Source: Sporosarcina sp. ANT_H38
GTDB taxonomy: Bacteria > Bacillota > Bacilli > Bacillales_A > Planococcaceae
NCBI RefSeq assembly: GCF_008369195.1
Contig: NZ_VOBC01000006.1
Location: forward strand, 69,047 to 133,046
Length of the DNA: 64,000 bases
Direction: 5' to 3'
The position numbers and the translations under genes are program-made. Positions within the stretch are counted from its first letter, which is position 1, and every line of letters starts with the position of its first letter. This document shows, in pieces, positions 26,124 to 36,190 of the stretch. The notes under the pieces are model-generated. The model did not search any database, was not told where the DNA came from, and saw only the letters and a program-made list of their open reading frames with translations.

Positions 26124-26178
26124 TATAAGCGTTTACATTTTAACGGATTTGAACTAATATACTTGTATACAAGTATAT
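26124..26178 (+). promoter_or_regulatory. Gluconate operon promoter with cre-like site and GntR operator
   Basis: TTTACA (26132-26137) and TAATAT (26155-26160) are spaced 17 bases, a good sigma-A promoter. A perfect 22-bp palindrome at 26157-26178 centred on CTTGTATACAAG covers the -10 end and start site; this is the known GntR operator sequence of B. subtilis. Overlapping the -35 box, TGTAAACGCTTATA on the minus strand (26124-26139 region) fits the CcpA cre consensus with one mismatch. So induction by gluconate and repression by glucose are predicted. Confidence 0.85.
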
Positions 26179-26204
26179 CGACCTTCAGGTGAGGAAGTGA
26201 GCAT

Positions 26205-26924
26205 ATGAGCGAAATAAAGGAATTATTATATCCTTCGAAATGGATTGCAAACGCTTCCACTGGAGTACGCTTAGCATGTGAAGTTAGAATGCGGATAATT
26301 TCGGGCATAATAGAGAAGGGTACCATTTTATCGGAAAATAAATTAGCAATGGAATTTGAAGTAAGCCGTTCCCCTATCCGCGAAGCGCTAAAAATATTGG
26401 CTTCAGAAAACATTATTCGATTAGAAAGAATGGGCGCAGTAGTTGTTGGTCTAACTGAACAGGATATCAAGGAAATTTATGATGTACGTTTACTCATAGA
26501 AACCTTTGTTTATGAACGGATTGTACAAATAGACACTAGTGAACTAGTGAGAGAACTAAGTAAAATCCATGAAATGATGGAAGTCGCCATTAAATACAGA
26601 GATGCTGATGAATTCTCTTATCAAGATGTGTTATTTCATGAAACAATTATTCGCTCGATTAATCATTCATACATCATGTTGATTTGGAATAACACGAAAC
26701 CTGTTATGGAAAGTTTAATTCTTTTATCAATGCGAATGCGTTTAAAGGAGAAATACGAAGATTTTCCTCGTATCTTGAAAAATCATAAAGTTTACATTGA
26801 AGCTATTAAAATAAAAGATAGAGATATCATGATTCAAGCTTTGCACCAAAACTTCGATGATGTCCAAGGTAAAGTGGAAGACCTTTGGATGTCGCAACAA
26901 ATGCTCACTAAAGGAAGAGAGTGA
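26205..26924 (+). CDS. gntR: Gluconate operon repressor GntR
   Basis: 239 residues. The winged helix at about 20-85 includes VSRSPIREALKILASENI; the FCD effector domain at about 90-225 has the DVRLLIE start typical of the group. It should repress its own operon by binding the palindrome upstream and release it when gluconate is present. The gene is first in gntR-gntK-gntP, as in B. subtilis. Its stop overlaps the extended gntK frame. Confidence 0.92.
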   Translation: MSEIKELLYPSKWIANASTGVRLACEVRMRIISGIIEKGTILSENKLAMEFEVSRSPIREALKILASENIIRLERMGAVVVGLTEQDIKEIYDVRLLIETFVYERIVQIDTSELVRELSKIHEMMEVAIKYRDADEFSYQDVLFHETIIRSINHSYIMLIWNNTKPVMESLILLSMRMRLKEKYEDFPRILKNHKVYIEAIKIKDRDIMIQALHQNFDDVQGKVEDLWMSQQMLTKGRE

Positions 26925-26929
26925 TAGAG

Positions 26930-28474
26930 ATGACGTACTATATGTTAGGAGTAGATATAGGGACAACGAGTACGAAAGCCGTTTTATTTACTGAAAAAGG
27001 TGAAATTGTTCAGCAAGATAATATAGGTTATCCGCTTTACACACCAGATATTTCGACAGCAGAACAGAATCCTGAAGAAATATTTCAGGCTGTCTTACAA
27101 GTCATCTCGAATGTTATGGGACATTCCAAAATATCACCAAAAGATTTATCGTTTATTTCATTTAGTAGTGCGATGCATAGTGTTATTGCGATGGATGAAA
27201 ATGATCAGCCGCTGACGCAGTGTATCACTTGGGCGGATAATCGAAGTGAAGCTTGGACTAGAAAAATAAAAGAAGAGTTAAATGGGCATGAAGTATACAG
27301 GCGGACAGGAACACCTATTCATCCCATGTCACCATTAAGTAAAATTGCTTGGATTGTGCATGATTGTCCTGAGATAGCGACCAAAGCTAAAAAATATATA
27401 GGTATTAAAGAATTCATTTTCAAGAAATTCTTTAATCGATATGTAGTAGATCATTCTCTGGCATCAGCAATGGGTATGATGAATTTAGAAAAATTGGAGT
27501 GGGATGAAGAAGCATTGGAAATCGCCGGTGTTACCCAAGAACAATTATCTGAGCTCGTGCCGACAACCGAGATTTTTAAAAATTGTAATTCGGATATAGC
27601 AACAAAGATTGGCATTGATCCACAAACTGCGTTTGTCATTGGTGCAAGTGATGGAGTACTTTCTAATATAGGTGTGAATGCAATTGGTAAGGGGGAAGTA
27701 GCGGTAACGATTGGTACTAGTGGCGCAATCCGAACGGTTATTGACCAGCCTCGAACAGATGAAAAAGGACGAATATTTTGCTATGCATTAACTGAAAAGC
27801 ATTGGGTCATTGGTGGTCCAGTAAACAATGGTGGAATGGTGCTCCGCTGGATTAGAGATGAATTTGCATCATCAGAAGTAGAAACGGCGAAAAGGCTAGG
27901 TATTGATCCGTATGAAGTGCTAACGAAGATTGCTGAACGTGTAAGACCAGGTTCGGATGGTTTGTTATTTCATCCGTACCTAGCAGGTGAACGTGCACCA
28001 TTGTGGAATCCTGACGTGCGCGGCTCATTCTTTGGTTTAACTATGTCGCATAAGAAAGAGCATATGATTCGGGCGGCTCTTGAAGGTGTGATTTACAATT
28101 TGTACACAGTATTCTTAGCGTTAACTGAGGTTATGAATGAACCAGTTACTCGAATTCAAGCTACTGGCGGTTTCGCAAGATCAGATGTTTGGCGCCAAAT
28201 GATGGCCGATATATTCGACTTGGAAGTAATTGTGCCGGAAAGTTATGAAAGTTCATGTCTAGGTGCTTGCATATTAGGGCTCTATGCTACAGGGAAAGTC
28301 GAATCATTCGATGTTGTTTCTGAAATGATTGGCAGCACTTATAAGCACACACCTATAGAATCTGATGTACAAGAATACCGGAAACTATTTCCTATATTCA
28401 TAAATTTATCGAGGGTTTTGGAAAAAGAATATGCAAGTATTGCAAGTTATCAAAGAAGCTTAATTAAAAAGTAA
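26930..28474 (+). CDS. gntK: Gluconate kinase
   Basis: A FGGY-family carbohydrate kinase of 514 residues that phosphorylates gluconate to 6-phosphogluconate with ATP. GVDIGTTSTKA at the N-terminus is the phosphate-1 loop; TIGTSGAIR and TGGFARSDVWRQMMAD are the later nucleotide-binding motifs. I use the ATG at 26930; a GTG at 26921 is also in frame and overlaps the gntR stop. Position after gntR and before gntP makes the gluconate assignment firm. The 6-phosphogluconate dehydrogenase gene gntZ, next in B. subtilis, is not present here. Confidence 0.93.
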   Translation: MTYYMLGVDIGTTSTKAVLFTEKGEIVQQDNIGYPLYTPDISTAEQNPEEIFQAVLQVISNVMGHSKISPKDLSFISFSSAMHSVIAMDENDQPLTQCITWADNRSEAWTRKIKEELNGHEVYRRTGTPIHPMSPLSKIAWIVHDCPEIATKAKKYIGIKEFIFKKFFNRYVVDHSLASAMGMMNLEKLEWDEEALEIAGVTQEQLSELVPTTEIFKNCNSDIATKIGIDPQTAFVIGASDGVLSNIGVNAIGKGEVAVTIGTSGAIRTVIDQPRTDEKGRIFCYALTEKHWVIGGPVNNGGMVLRWIRDEFASSEVETAKRLGIDPYEVLTKIAERVRPGSDGLLFHPYLAGERAPLWNPDVRGSFFGLTMSHKKEHMIRAALEGVIYNLYTVFLALTEVMNEPVTRIQATGGFARSDVWRQMMADIFDLEVIVPESYESSCLGACILGLYATGKVESFDVVSEMIGSTYKHTPIESDVQEYRKLFPIFINLSRVLEKEYASIASYQRSLIKK

Positions 28475-28498
28475 TAGAGAAATTTAGGAGGAATTGTT

Positions 28499-29845
28499 TT
28501 GCCGTTAGTCATTGTATCAATAGGTATAGTTGCGTTACTTGTTTTAATCATGTGGTTCAAATTAAACACTTTTGTTTCTTTAATCATTGTCTCTTTCGGT
28601 GTGGCACTAGCTTTAGGCATGCCACTAGATAGCATTGTTTCTTCTATTGAAGCTGGACTAGGGGGAACACTTGGCCATTTAGCGCTAATCTTTGGACTTG
28701 GCGCTATGTTGGGTAGGTTAATTGCAGATGCAGGGGGAGCGCAACGTATTGCGATGACCCTCATCGACAAGTTCGGAGAAAGAAATATTCAATGGGCTGT
28801 TGTAGTTGCTTCATTCATTATTGGTATTGCCTTATTCTTCGAGGTAGGGTTAGTGCTATTAATTCCAATCGTATTTACCATTTCGAAACAATTAAAGGTC
28901 TCTATTTTATACTTAGGAATTCCTATGGCTGCGGCCTTATCCGTGACGCACGGTTTCTTACCACCGCATCCGGGACCAACAGTTATTGCCGGAGAATATG
29001 GTGCAAACATTGGTGAAGTTCTACTTTACGGTTTTATTATCTCTATTCCGACTGTAATTATAGCGGGCCCTTTATTCACGAAGCTTGCTAAAAAGCTAGT
29101 ACCTGATTCGTTCAATAGAACTGGTGATATTGCATCTTTAGGAGAACAAAAAACATTTAAAATGGAAGATACTCCCGGTTTTGGTATCAGTGTGTTTACA
29201 GCAATGTTTCCTGTTATTTTAATGTCTATAGCCACGGTTGTTTCGATGGTTCAGAAGACAATGGATATTACAGATAATAAGTTATTTGAAGTTGTTCGTT
29301 TTGTAGGTAATGCCTCTACAGCTATGGTGTTATCACTATTGCTTGCAATTTTCACAATGGGATTGGCAAGAAATATTCCAATGAAAACCGTTATGAATTC
29401 TTGTGGGATAGCCATTACAAATATTGGGATGCTACTGTTAATTATTGGTGGCGGTGGGGCTTTTAAACAAGTGCTCATCGATGGTGGTGTTGGTGACTAT
29501 GTAGCGGAGTTATTCAGCGGGACCTCATTATCACCTATTTTACTTGCATGGATCATCGCAGCTATATTAAGGATTGCATTAGGTTCAGCAACTGTAGCTG
29601 CTTTAACAACAGCTGGCCTGGTTATTCCTATGTTGGGTACATCTGATGTGAATTTAGCGCTGGTCGTACTTGCAACTGGAGCAGGTAGTCTAATTGCATC
29701 GCATGTGAATGATGCCGGCTTTTGGATGTTTAAGGAGTTCTTTGGTTTGACCCTGAAAGAAACATTCGCAACATGGACATTGCTTGAAACGATTATTTCG
29801 GTAGCTGGGTTAGTGTTTATTCTATTATTGAGTTTAATCGTATAA
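28499..29845 (+). CDS. gntP: Gluconate permease
   Basis: 448 residues, about twelve to fourteen hydrophobic segments. GntP-family signatures: FGLGAMLGRLIADAGGAQRI and HGFLPPHPGPTVIAGEYG. It is a proton-coupled gluconate importer in the membrane. The start is TTG with AGGAGG 7 bases upstream, 24 bases after gntK. It ends the operon, followed by a terminator. Confidence 0.93.
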   Translation: MPLVIVSIGIVALLVLIMWFKLNTFVSLIIVSFGVALALGMPLDSIVSSIEAGLGGTLGHLALIFGLGAMLGRLIADAGGAQRIAMTLIDKFGERNIQWAVVVASFIIGIALFFEVGLVLLIPIVFTISKQLKVSILYLGIPMAAALSVTHGFLPPHPGPTVIAGEYGANIGEVLLYGFIISIPTVIIAGPLFTKLAKKLVPDSFNRTGDIASLGEQKTFKMEDTPGFGISVFTAMFPVILMSIATVVSMVQKTMDITDNKLFEVVRFVGNASTAMVLSLLLAIFTMGLARNIPMKTVMNSCGIAITNIGMLLLIIGGGGAFKQVLIDGGVGDYVAELFSGTSLSPILLAWIIAAILRIALGSATVAALTTAGLVIPMLGTSDVNLALVVLATGAGSLIASHVNDAGFWMFKEFFGLTLKETFATWTLLETIISVAGLVFILLLSLIV

Positions 29846-29869
29846 AAAATGTGGGAATCTAATGTTACA

Positions 29870-29899
29870 TTGAGGGCAGTGGTTAATGGCCTCACTTTT
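29870..29899 (+). terminator. Terminator of the gluconate operon
   Basis: TGAGGGC / GGCCTCA stem with a T-rich end, 25 bases after gntP. Confidence 0.6.
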
Positions 29900-30166
29900 A
29901 TTGTGCATTGGTTATGCAATCAGTTCTGAAAAAGGATCATCTTGCAGAAGTGACCTATTGGCGGCTTAATGGAACTTGTTAATATTAGATGGGGCTAGAG
30001 GAACGTGAATTTCTATATGAAAAGTGACAAAAGGCTGATTAAATAACGAGTAATAGTCTGAATCGGCGGAACAAATTAATTACTTCCGAGAAAGTTGTTG
30101 CTAATTTTCCGACAATCGTGTAAAGTCTGTAATAACGTAACTAAACAAATCCAATTTAATAGTTTT

Positions 30167-30276
30167 TCTTATCTAGAGAGGTATAGGGACTGGCCCGATG
30201 ACACCTCAGCAACCGCCATTTTGTGGCATGGTGCTAATTCCAGCAAGTCGATAATCCGACTTGGAAGATGAGGAGA
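30167..30276 (+). ncRNA. SAM-I (S-box) riboswitch
   Basis: The S-box core is clear: AGAGGTATAGGGACTGGCCC, GATGACACCTCAGCAACC, GGTGCTAATTCCAGCAAG, and the closing GGAAGATGAG that pairs with CTTATC. It precedes yitJ-metE and is followed by a terminator, so high S-adenosylmethionine should stop transcription. Confidence 0.97.
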
Positions 30277-30292
30277 AGACTTATTCAGATTC

Positions 30293-30336
30293 AGAGTCTA
30301 CTTCCTTTATGTAAAACAGGAAGAGGCTCTTTTTGT
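30293..30336 (+). terminator. Riboswitch-controlled terminator
   Basis: AGAGTCTACTTCCT / AGGAAGAGGCTCT followed by TTTTT, just downstream of the S-box aptamer. Confidence 0.85.
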
Positions 30337-30407
30337 TTTACTGAAAATTTCCGATTGGTAGCAAATTTTAAATAACAAGGAAAATGGTTTATCGAAAGGG
30401 GCAAGTG

Positions 30408-32285
30408 ATGTCAGTGAATTTATTAGAGACTATGAAAGAACGCATTTTGATTGGTGATGGGGCGATGGGAACTCTTCTTTATTCACACGGGGTGGATCTT
30501 TGTTTTGAGGAGATGAATTTGACACATCCTGATCAAGTACTTCACATTCATCAGGCCTATATAGAGGCAGGCGCGGATATCATACAAACAAATACGTATG
30601 GTGCAAATTATATCAAGTTAGCACGTTATGGTTTGGAGGACAGTGTAAAAAAGATAAACAAAGCAGCAGTCCAACTTGCAAAAAAAGCTGCGGGTAAGAA
30701 TACGTTCATTCTTGGGACAATTGGGGGTATTCATGGTTCTCGAACATCCATTGGAACAAAGGAAGAAATCAAGCGTAGCTTTAGAGAACAATTGTATTGC
30801 CTACTTCTTGAGGGGGTAGATGGTCTACTTTTAGAAACCTATTATGATTTTGATGAATTAACAACTGTACTAAAAATTGCGCGGGAGGAGACAGATATCC
30901 CGATTATTACGAACGTTTCGATGCATGAGGCGGGGGTACTTCAAAATGGTTTGGAGCTTGCGGATGCTTTGCAGCAGTTAGAGGAATTGGGTGCGGATAT
31001 CGTAGGTGTCAACTGCCGCTTAGGTCCCCATCATATGCTGGAGTCTTTAGAAACGGTTCCATTGATGAAGCGAGCATTACTGTCGGTGTATCCGAATGCT
31101 AGTTATCCGGGATATAAGGATGGGAAATTATTTTACGAAAATGAGCCTGAATATTTCGAAAGGTTCGCTATGAACTTTCGAAGGGAAGGGGCTAGTTTAA
31201 TAGGTGGATGTTGTGGAACTACACCAGAACATATTCGTGCACTTGTGAAAGGACTTACAAATCGTGAGCCGATTCAAGAGAAATTTGTTGAAAAGAAGGA
31301 AGCGGAAGTTGAGATTATAGAGTCTACGCCAACGGAATCGAAACTGCCAACATTGCTTGAGACGGTGAAAAAAAGACATTCGATAATTGTTGAACTTGAT
31401 GCGCCCAAACATTTAAATACGAGTCAGTTTTTTGAGGGGGCACAGGCGTTAAAGGATGCAGGTGTGGATGCTATTACATTGGCGGATAATTCACTGGCGA
31501 CCCCAAGAATTTGTAATGCATCAATGGCATCACTTGTTAAACAAAATATTGGTGCAACGCCACTTGTCCACATTACATGTCGGGATCGCAATCTAATTGG
31601 ATTGCAGTCACATCTCATGGGATTACACACATTGGGTATCACTGAGTTGTTGGCAATTACGGGAGATCCTACGAAAATCGGGGAATTTCCAGGAGCAACG
31701 TCTGTATTCGATATGACATCTTTTGAATTGATCCAACTGATCAAGCAATTCAATGAAGGCATTTCAAAGTCTGGTAAGTCATTGCAACAGAAAACGTCCT
31801 TTACGGTGGCGGCAGCCTTTAATCCGAACGTGCGGCACTTAGATCGTGCCGTGGAGAGATTAGAGAAAAAGATAGAAGCGGGAGCCGACTATTTTATTAC
31901 CCAGCCAATCTATAGTACGGAAAAGATTATTGAAGTATATGAGGCGACAAAACATATTGAGGCGCCAATTTACATTGGAATTATGCCGCTGACCTCGTCG
32001 CAAAACGCTGAATTTCTACACAATGAGGTGCCGGGCATTAAGTTGACGGACCAAGTACGCGCAAGAATGGCTTTGTCTGATGGCAATCGTGAGCAGTCTA
32101 CGAGAGAAGGTTTAGAGGTTTCCAAGGAATTGATTGACGTGGCGCTTGAGCATTTTCATGGCATCTATTTAATAACTCCCTTTATGCGCTATGACATGAC
32201 TGTACATTTAACGGAGTATATACACAGTAAAGTGGACGCGATTGTAGCAGGGGAGGTGGTTCGGACCGAGAGCATTGTGTATTAA
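30408..32285 (+). CDS. yitJ: Bifunctional homocysteine S-methyltransferase / methylenetetrahydrofolate reductase
   Basis: About 625 residues in two domains. The first 300 are a Zn-dependent homocysteine methyltransferase: GDGAMGT at the start, GVNCRLGP and the Zn ligands [10 protein letters not shown]. The second (about 320-610) is a MetF-like reductase with [16 protein letters not shown] and [17 protein letters not shown]. This matches B. subtilis YitJ. Its role is to make 5-methyl-THF for methionine synthesis, here for MetE downstream. I use the ATG at 30408, with AAAGGGG 6 bases upstream, rather than the ATG at 30384 whose spacing is poor. Controlled by the S-box. Confidence 0.92.
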   Translation: MSVNLLETMKERILIGDGAMGTLLYSHGVDLCFEEMNLTHPDQVLHIHQAYIEAGADIIQTNTYGANYIKLARYGLEDSVKKINKAAVQLAKKAAGKNTFILGTIGGIHGSRTSIGTKEEIKRSFREQLYCLLLEGVDGLLLETYYDFDELTTVLKIAREETDIPIITNVSMHEAGVLQNGLELADALQQLEELGADIVGVNCRLGPHHMLESLETVPLMKRALLSVYPNASYPGYKDGKLFYENEPEYFERFAMNFRREGASLIGGCCGTTPEHIRALVKGLTNREPIQEKFVEKKEAEVEIIESTPTESKLPTLLETVKKRHSIIVELDAPKHLNTSQFFEGAQALKDAGVDAITLADNSLATPRICNASMASLVKQNIGATPLVHITCRDRNLIGLQSHLMGLHTLGITELLAITGDPTKIGEFPGATSVFDMTSFELIQLIKQFNEGISKSGKSLQQKTSFTVAAAFNPNVRHLDRAVERLEKKIEAGADYFITQPIYSTEKIIEVYEATKHIEAPIYIGIMPLTSSQNAEFLHNEVPGIKLTDQVRARMALSDGNREQSTREGLEVSKELIDVALEHFHGIYLITPFMRYDMTVHLTEYIHSKVDAIVAGEVVRTESIVY

Positions 32286-32327
32286 ATTGGATGATAAAAA
32301 AATATAAAATAAAGGGGCTAACATACG

Positions 32328-34622
32328 ATGGTAAAAGTGCAAAGTTCAATTAGTGGATATCCAAGAATTGGTGGGAAGCGCGAATGGAAAAGGGCGTTGG
32401 AAAGTTTCTGGAATGGATTAACTTCAGAAGAACAGTTACTGAAAACAACGGAAACGCTTCGTTTAGAAAGTCTGCAGAAGCAAAAAGAATTCGGTATTGA
32501 TCTTATTCCGGTTGGCGATTTTTCATTATATGACCATGTACTGGACACATCCATTATGTTTGGTGTCGTACCAAAACGCTTCGAGTATGCGGGCGGAAAA
32601 GTACCTTTGGAAACGTATTTTGCCATTGCTCGTGGAACTAAAGATGCGGTGGCTTCAGAAATGACGAAATGGTTTAATACAAATTATCATTATATTGTTC
32701 CGGAACTTGAAGGTGTAACACCGAAACTAGTAGAGAACCGTCCACTTGCTTTTTATAAAGAAGCAAAAGAAAAGTTGGGTATTGACGGAAAGCCTGTTAT
32801 ATTGGGTCCAGTTACATATATTAAACTGGCAAAATCTTTCGGTGAAGAGAATTTCTCTACTTTATTGCAACAGTTTACACCGTTGTATATTGAAGTATTG
32901 AAAGAGCTTGTAGAGGCAGGCGCTGAGTGGGTTCAGATTGATGAGCCGATTCTTACAAGTAAGTTGTCGGGAGAGGATTTCCAACATATGCAGCAGGCGT
33001 ACGTAGCAATTCATGAAGCTGTGCCACAATTAAAGATTATCCTACAGACGTATTTTGAAAAAGTTGCTAATTATGAAGCGGTTGTTGCGTTGCCAGTACA
33101 CGGATTCGGTCTGGACTTTGTTCATGGTGATTCGCTTGAATTGCTACAGCAATACGGATTTCCTCAAGACAAAGTACTTGCAGCTGGTGTCATTGACGGC
33201 CGAAATGTGTGGCGAGCGGATCTAGATAAAAAAGTAACGCTATTAGAAGAAATACAGTCACATGTTGATAAAAGTCGCTTGATTGTTCAACCTTCCTCTT
33301 CACTTCTTCATGTTCCTGTCAGTACGGAAACGGAAGAGAAATTGGATCCAATCATTAAAGGTGGGCTGTCTTTCGCTGATCAGAAGCTTGCTGAAATTGT
33401 ACTTCTTAGTAGAGGGATTCATGATGGGACTGAAACGATTGCAACTGGACTTGAGGAGAGCAGAAATGCACTTGCCCGTCTAAATAACTCTAAGTATCGA
33501 CAAAATGTTGAAGTGAAGGAATCGATTGAAAATCTAACTGAGCAAGATGTAAATCGTTCATTGCCATTTGCAGAACGAATTATCGAGCAGCAAAAACGTT
33601 TTAATTTACCTCTTCTGCCGACAACGACAATCGGGAGTTTACCGCAGACGCCAGAAGTAAGACAGACAAGATCTAAATGGCGAAAAGGGGAAATTACAAC
33701 TCAGGCCTACGAGCAATTTATCAAAGATCAGATTGACAAATGGATTGAGATTCAAGAAGACATCGGCATTGATGTTTTAGTTCATGGTGAATTTGAACGA
33801 ACAGATATGGTTGAATACTTCGGTGAAAAGTTCGAAGGATTTGCTGTTTCACAGTTTGGCTGGGTTCAGTCATATGGTTCGCGTTGTGTCAAACCACCAC
33901 TCATTTTAGGAGATGTTGCGTTTAGTGATCCAATTACTGTGAAAGAGAGTGTCTATGCACAAACGTTAACGACGAAACCTGTAAAAGGCATGCTGACAGG
34001 CCCTGTAACGATTTTGAATTGGTCCTTTGTACGAGATGACATTCCACGTTTCGACGTATTGAACCAAATTGCATTTGCACTCCGTAAAGAAATTGAAGAG
34101 CTTGAAAAGAACGGTATTCGTATGATTCAAGTAGATGAGCCTGCGCTTCGAGAAGGTTTACCGTTGGATCAAGAAAAACGTGAAGGCTATTTAGATGCTG
34201 CTGTCTATGCATTCAAACTGGCAACTTCATCTGTTGAAAACGATACGCAAATTCACACACATATGTGCTACTCAGATTTCAGTGGTATTATCAAATCCAT
34301 TAGCGCGTTGGATGCAGATGTTATTTCAATTGAAACATCAAGAAGCCATGGCGAAATTATCGCTGCATTCGAGAATAATACGTATGATAAAGAAATTGGT
34401 CTAGGCGTTTATGACATCCACAGCCCACGTGTTCCAAGTAAGGAAGAAATGAAACAAAATATTAATCGTGCACTCAAAACCATTAATCCGAAACAATTTT
34501 GGATTAATCCGGATTGCGGCTTGAAAACAAGAAAAGAAGAAGAGACGATTGACGCTTTGAAGATAATGGTGGAGGCGGCTATAGAGGTTAGAGAAAGTCA
34601 ATTAGCTACACTTAAGAATTAA
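32328..34622 (+). CDS. metE: Cobalamin-independent methionine synthase
   Basis: A 764-residue MetE, full length, transferring the methyl group of 5-methyl-THF-glutamate to homocysteine. The N-terminal domain begins [19 protein letters not shown]; the C-terminal catalytic domain has [29 protein letters not shown], the Zn ligands HMCYSDF and NPDCGLKTR. It follows yitJ by 42 bases in the same S-box operon, so substrate and enzyme are made together. The ribosome-binding site is AAAGGGG. Confidence 0.97.
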   Translation: MVKVQSSISGYPRIGGKREWKRALESFWNGLTSEEQLLKTTETLRLESLQKQKEFGIDLIPVGDFSLYDHVLDTSIMFGVVPKRFEYAGGKVPLETYFAIARGTKDAVASEMTKWFNTNYHYIVPELEGVTPKLVENRPLAFYKEAKEKLGIDGKPVILGPVTYIKLAKSFGEENFSTLLQQFTPLYIEVLKELVEAGAEWVQIDEPILTSKLSGEDFQHMQQAYVAIHEAVPQLKIILQTYFEKVANYEAVVALPVHGFGLDFVHGDSLELLQQYGFPQDKVLAAGVIDGRNVWRADLDKKVTLLEEIQSHVDKSRLIVQPSSSLLHVPVSTETEEKLDPIIKGGLSFADQKLAEIVLLSRGIHDGTETIATGLEESRNALARLNNSKYRQNVEVKESIENLTEQDVNRSLPFAERIIEQQKRFNLPLLPTTTIGSLPQTPEVRQTRSKWRKGEITTQAYEQFIKDQIDKWIEIQEDIGIDVLVHGEFERTDMVEYFGEKFEGFAVSQFGWVQSYGSRCVKPPLILGDVAFSDPITVKESVYAQTLTTKPVKGMLTGPVTILNWSFVRDDIPRFDVLNQIAFALRKEIEELEKNGIRMIQVDEPALREGLPLDQEKREGYLDAAVYAFKLATSSVENDTQIHTHMCYSDFSGIIKSISALDADVISIETSRSHGEIIAAFENNTYDKEIGLGVYDIHSPRVPSKEEMKQNINRALKTINPKQFWINPDCGLKTRKEEETIDALKIMVEAAIEVRESQLATLKN

Positions 34623-34652
34623 TTAATATAAGTAAGCCTTCGATATAAGAAA

Positions 34653-34692
34653 GGCATCTCCCCATTTATCAAAGATGGTGGAGATGCTTTTT
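34653..34692 (+). terminator. Terminator after metE
   Basis: GCATCTCC / GGAGATGC with inner CCAT/ATGG pairing and a run of T. Confidence 0.8.
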
Positions 34693-34790
34693 TATTGTGT
34701 GGGAGATTATCGAGCCGTGGATAAGTTGCGAAGGGGAATACTTCAGGCCCAGACTTCGGATGAAAGACGTTCGGTTGCTGTGAGTTATAG

Positions 34791-34935
34791 ATATAATCGG
34801 TCGAACGAAATTTATGATCGGTTGTCGAGGAGATATGATTGGCCTAGCGAAATTAATGATCGGTTGTCGAGGAGATATAATCGGTCGAGCGGAATTAATG
34901 ATTGGTTGTCGAGGAGATATGATCGGTCGTGTGTA
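34791..34935. repeat. 42-bp tandem repeat, about 3.3 units
   Basis: GTTGTCGAGGAGATAT recurs at 34821, 34863 and 34905, with GATCGGTCGA-like and GAATTAATGAT words between. Both strands stay open through the array only because 42 is a multiple of three and stops are absent; I do not consider it coding. Confidence 0.8.
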
Positions 34936-34951
34936 GTGTATGATTCGTCCC

Positions 34952-34996
34952 AATAGTATCCTTTAGTATACTATGCCACTCTCGAGTGCGTACTTC
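34952..34996. promoter_or_regulatory. Palindromic operator A, upstream of the flavin oxidoreductase
   Basis: AATAGTATCCTTTAGTATAC is followed by the palindrome CACTCTCGAGTG and GTACTTC. Almost the same 45 bases occur at 36071-36115 before the HxlR gene. It contains TAGTAT-N8-ATACTA, like sites of YodB-type HxlR regulators. Confidence 0.7.
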
Positions 34997-35071
34997 CTAA
35001 TATGATTTATATATGTATAATTAGTGTAGAAAGCAAAATTAAAATTACATACAATAGAGGAGTTTTATAAC

Positions 35072-35638
35072 ATGGCAATTAAAGTTAAGGCAATTATCGG
35101 TAGTACAAGTTCAACTTCATTCAACCTGAAGTTAGTTGAGCATATGAGAAGTCGTTATGCAGATCAATTAGACATCACACCTGTCTTTATCAATGACCTT
35201 GAAATGTTTTCAGTTGATATAGAAAGTAACCCACCCGCGAGCGTAGTGGATTTTAAAAATACAGTTAAAGATTCAGATGCTGTATTATTTGCAGTTCCTG
35301 AATATAACTTCTCTATTCCAGGCGCATTAAAAAATGCAATTGACTGGTTATCACGTGGTGGCGATTTCACACTTCAAAACAAACCTGGCTTCATTGTAGG
35401 GTCGTCTATGGGAGCATTCGGAAGTATCCGTGCGCAACTACATTTAAGAGAAATCCTATCAAACCCGGCACTAGCACCTGCCTTACTACCAGGTAACGAA
35501 GTATATATCGGTTCTGTTCACGAAAAAATGAACGAAGCTGGCGAACTTACTGATAAAGCCACAATCGATTTCCTGGATTCAGTAGTTTATAACTTTATTG
35601 AGTTCTATAATAAAACAAATGTTGCAGTTAAGGCTTAA
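35072..35638 (+). CDS. NAD(P)H-dependent FMN reductase family oxidoreductase
   Basis: A 188-residue flavodoxin-fold protein. The FMN phosphate loop is GSTSSTSFNLKL near the N-terminus, and PEYNFSIPGALKNAIDWLSR is the family signature. It reduces quinones, azo compounds or flavins with NAD(P)H in the cytoplasm. An operator nearly identical to that of the facing HxlR gene lies upstream, so quinone or electrophile stress probably induces it, as YodB controls AzoR1 and YodC in B. subtilis. That parallel is inference. Confidence 0.88.
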   Translation: MAIKVKAIIGSTSSTSFNLKLVEHMRSRYADQLDITPVFINDLEMFSVDIESNPPASVVDFKNTVKDSDAVLFAVPEYNFSIPGALKNAIDWLSRGGDFTLQNKPGFIVGSSMGAFGSIRAQLHLREILSNPALAPALLPGNEVYIGSVHEKMNEAGELTDKATIDFLDSVVYNFIEFYNKTNVAVKA

Positions 35639-35650
35639 GAAATCTATGGA

Positions 35651-35696
35651 TAAATCAAAACAGACATTCTCTTGGAGAGTGTCTGTTTTTGATTTA
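35651..35696. terminator. Bidirectional terminator
   Basis: Long stem AAATCAAAACAGACATTCTC / GAGAGTGTCTGTTTTTGATT between convergent genes. Confidence 0.85.
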
Positions 35697-35700
35697 ACCA

Positions 35701-36060
35701 TTAGAATGCGTCGCTGGTATTCTGGTTATTTCTTTTCATTTGAATATGTGTGGCGTGATCGGTGCCCCATTCGTGCATAACTGCTAAGACAGGCTGTAAG
35801 CTTTTTCCGTATTCCGAAATAGAATACTCAACTTTCGGGGGAACCTGTGGATAGATGACTCTGTTAATAATATCTTCATCTTCTAATTCCCTTAATTGTT
35901 TGGTTAACATTTTTTGAGTAATGTCGGGCATCAATCTTTTTAATTCACTAAATCTTTGTGTACCTTCAGTAAATAAGTGCAGTAAAATAATCGGTTTCCA
36001 TTTACCAACTAAGATACCTAAAGCTTCGTCAACTTTACATAGTTCAGGTATTATCCCCAT
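35701..36060 (-). CDS. HxlR-family transcriptional regulator
   Basis: 119 residues with the HxlR winged helix: GILVGKWKPIILLHLFTEGT, RFSELKRLMPDITQKMLTKQ and LRELEDEDIINR. A single Cys near the N-terminus (PELCKV, residue 8) sits where YodB and HypR keep their redox-sensing Cys, so thiol sensing is plausible. I start at the ATG at 36060, with GGAGG 5 bases upstream, rather than the TTG at 36072 that overlaps it. The gene has operator B in its own promoter and operator A before the oxidoreductase. Confidence 0.88.
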   Translation of the reverse strand: MGIIPELCKVDEALGILVGKWKPIILLHLFTEGTQRFSELKRLMPDITQKMLTKQLRELEDEDIINRVIYPQVPPKVEYSISEYGKSLQPVLAVMHEWGTDHATHIQMKRNNQNTSDAF

Positions 36061-36070
36061 AGTAACCTCC

Positions 36071-36115
36071 AATAGTATCCTTTTGTATACTATAGCACTT
36101 TAAAGTGTGTACTTC
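36071..36115. promoter_or_regulatory. Palindromic operator B, upstream of the HxlR gene
   Basis: AATAGTATCCTTTTGTATAC, then the palindrome CACTTTAAAGTG and GTACTTC. It lies immediately upstream of the HxlR start, so autoregulation is expected. Confidence 0.7.
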
Positions 36116-36190
36116 ACATTTATAATGATTTAATCCATAATAACATATATAGGGAACTATTACTATGCGTAAAAAATATAGCACTATGTA

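Noticed and set aside
34675..34956. Overlapping open frames of over 90 codons on both strands
   Set aside because: They run through the metE terminator and the 42-bp tandem repeat; openness follows from the repeat period, and no ribosome-binding site is present.
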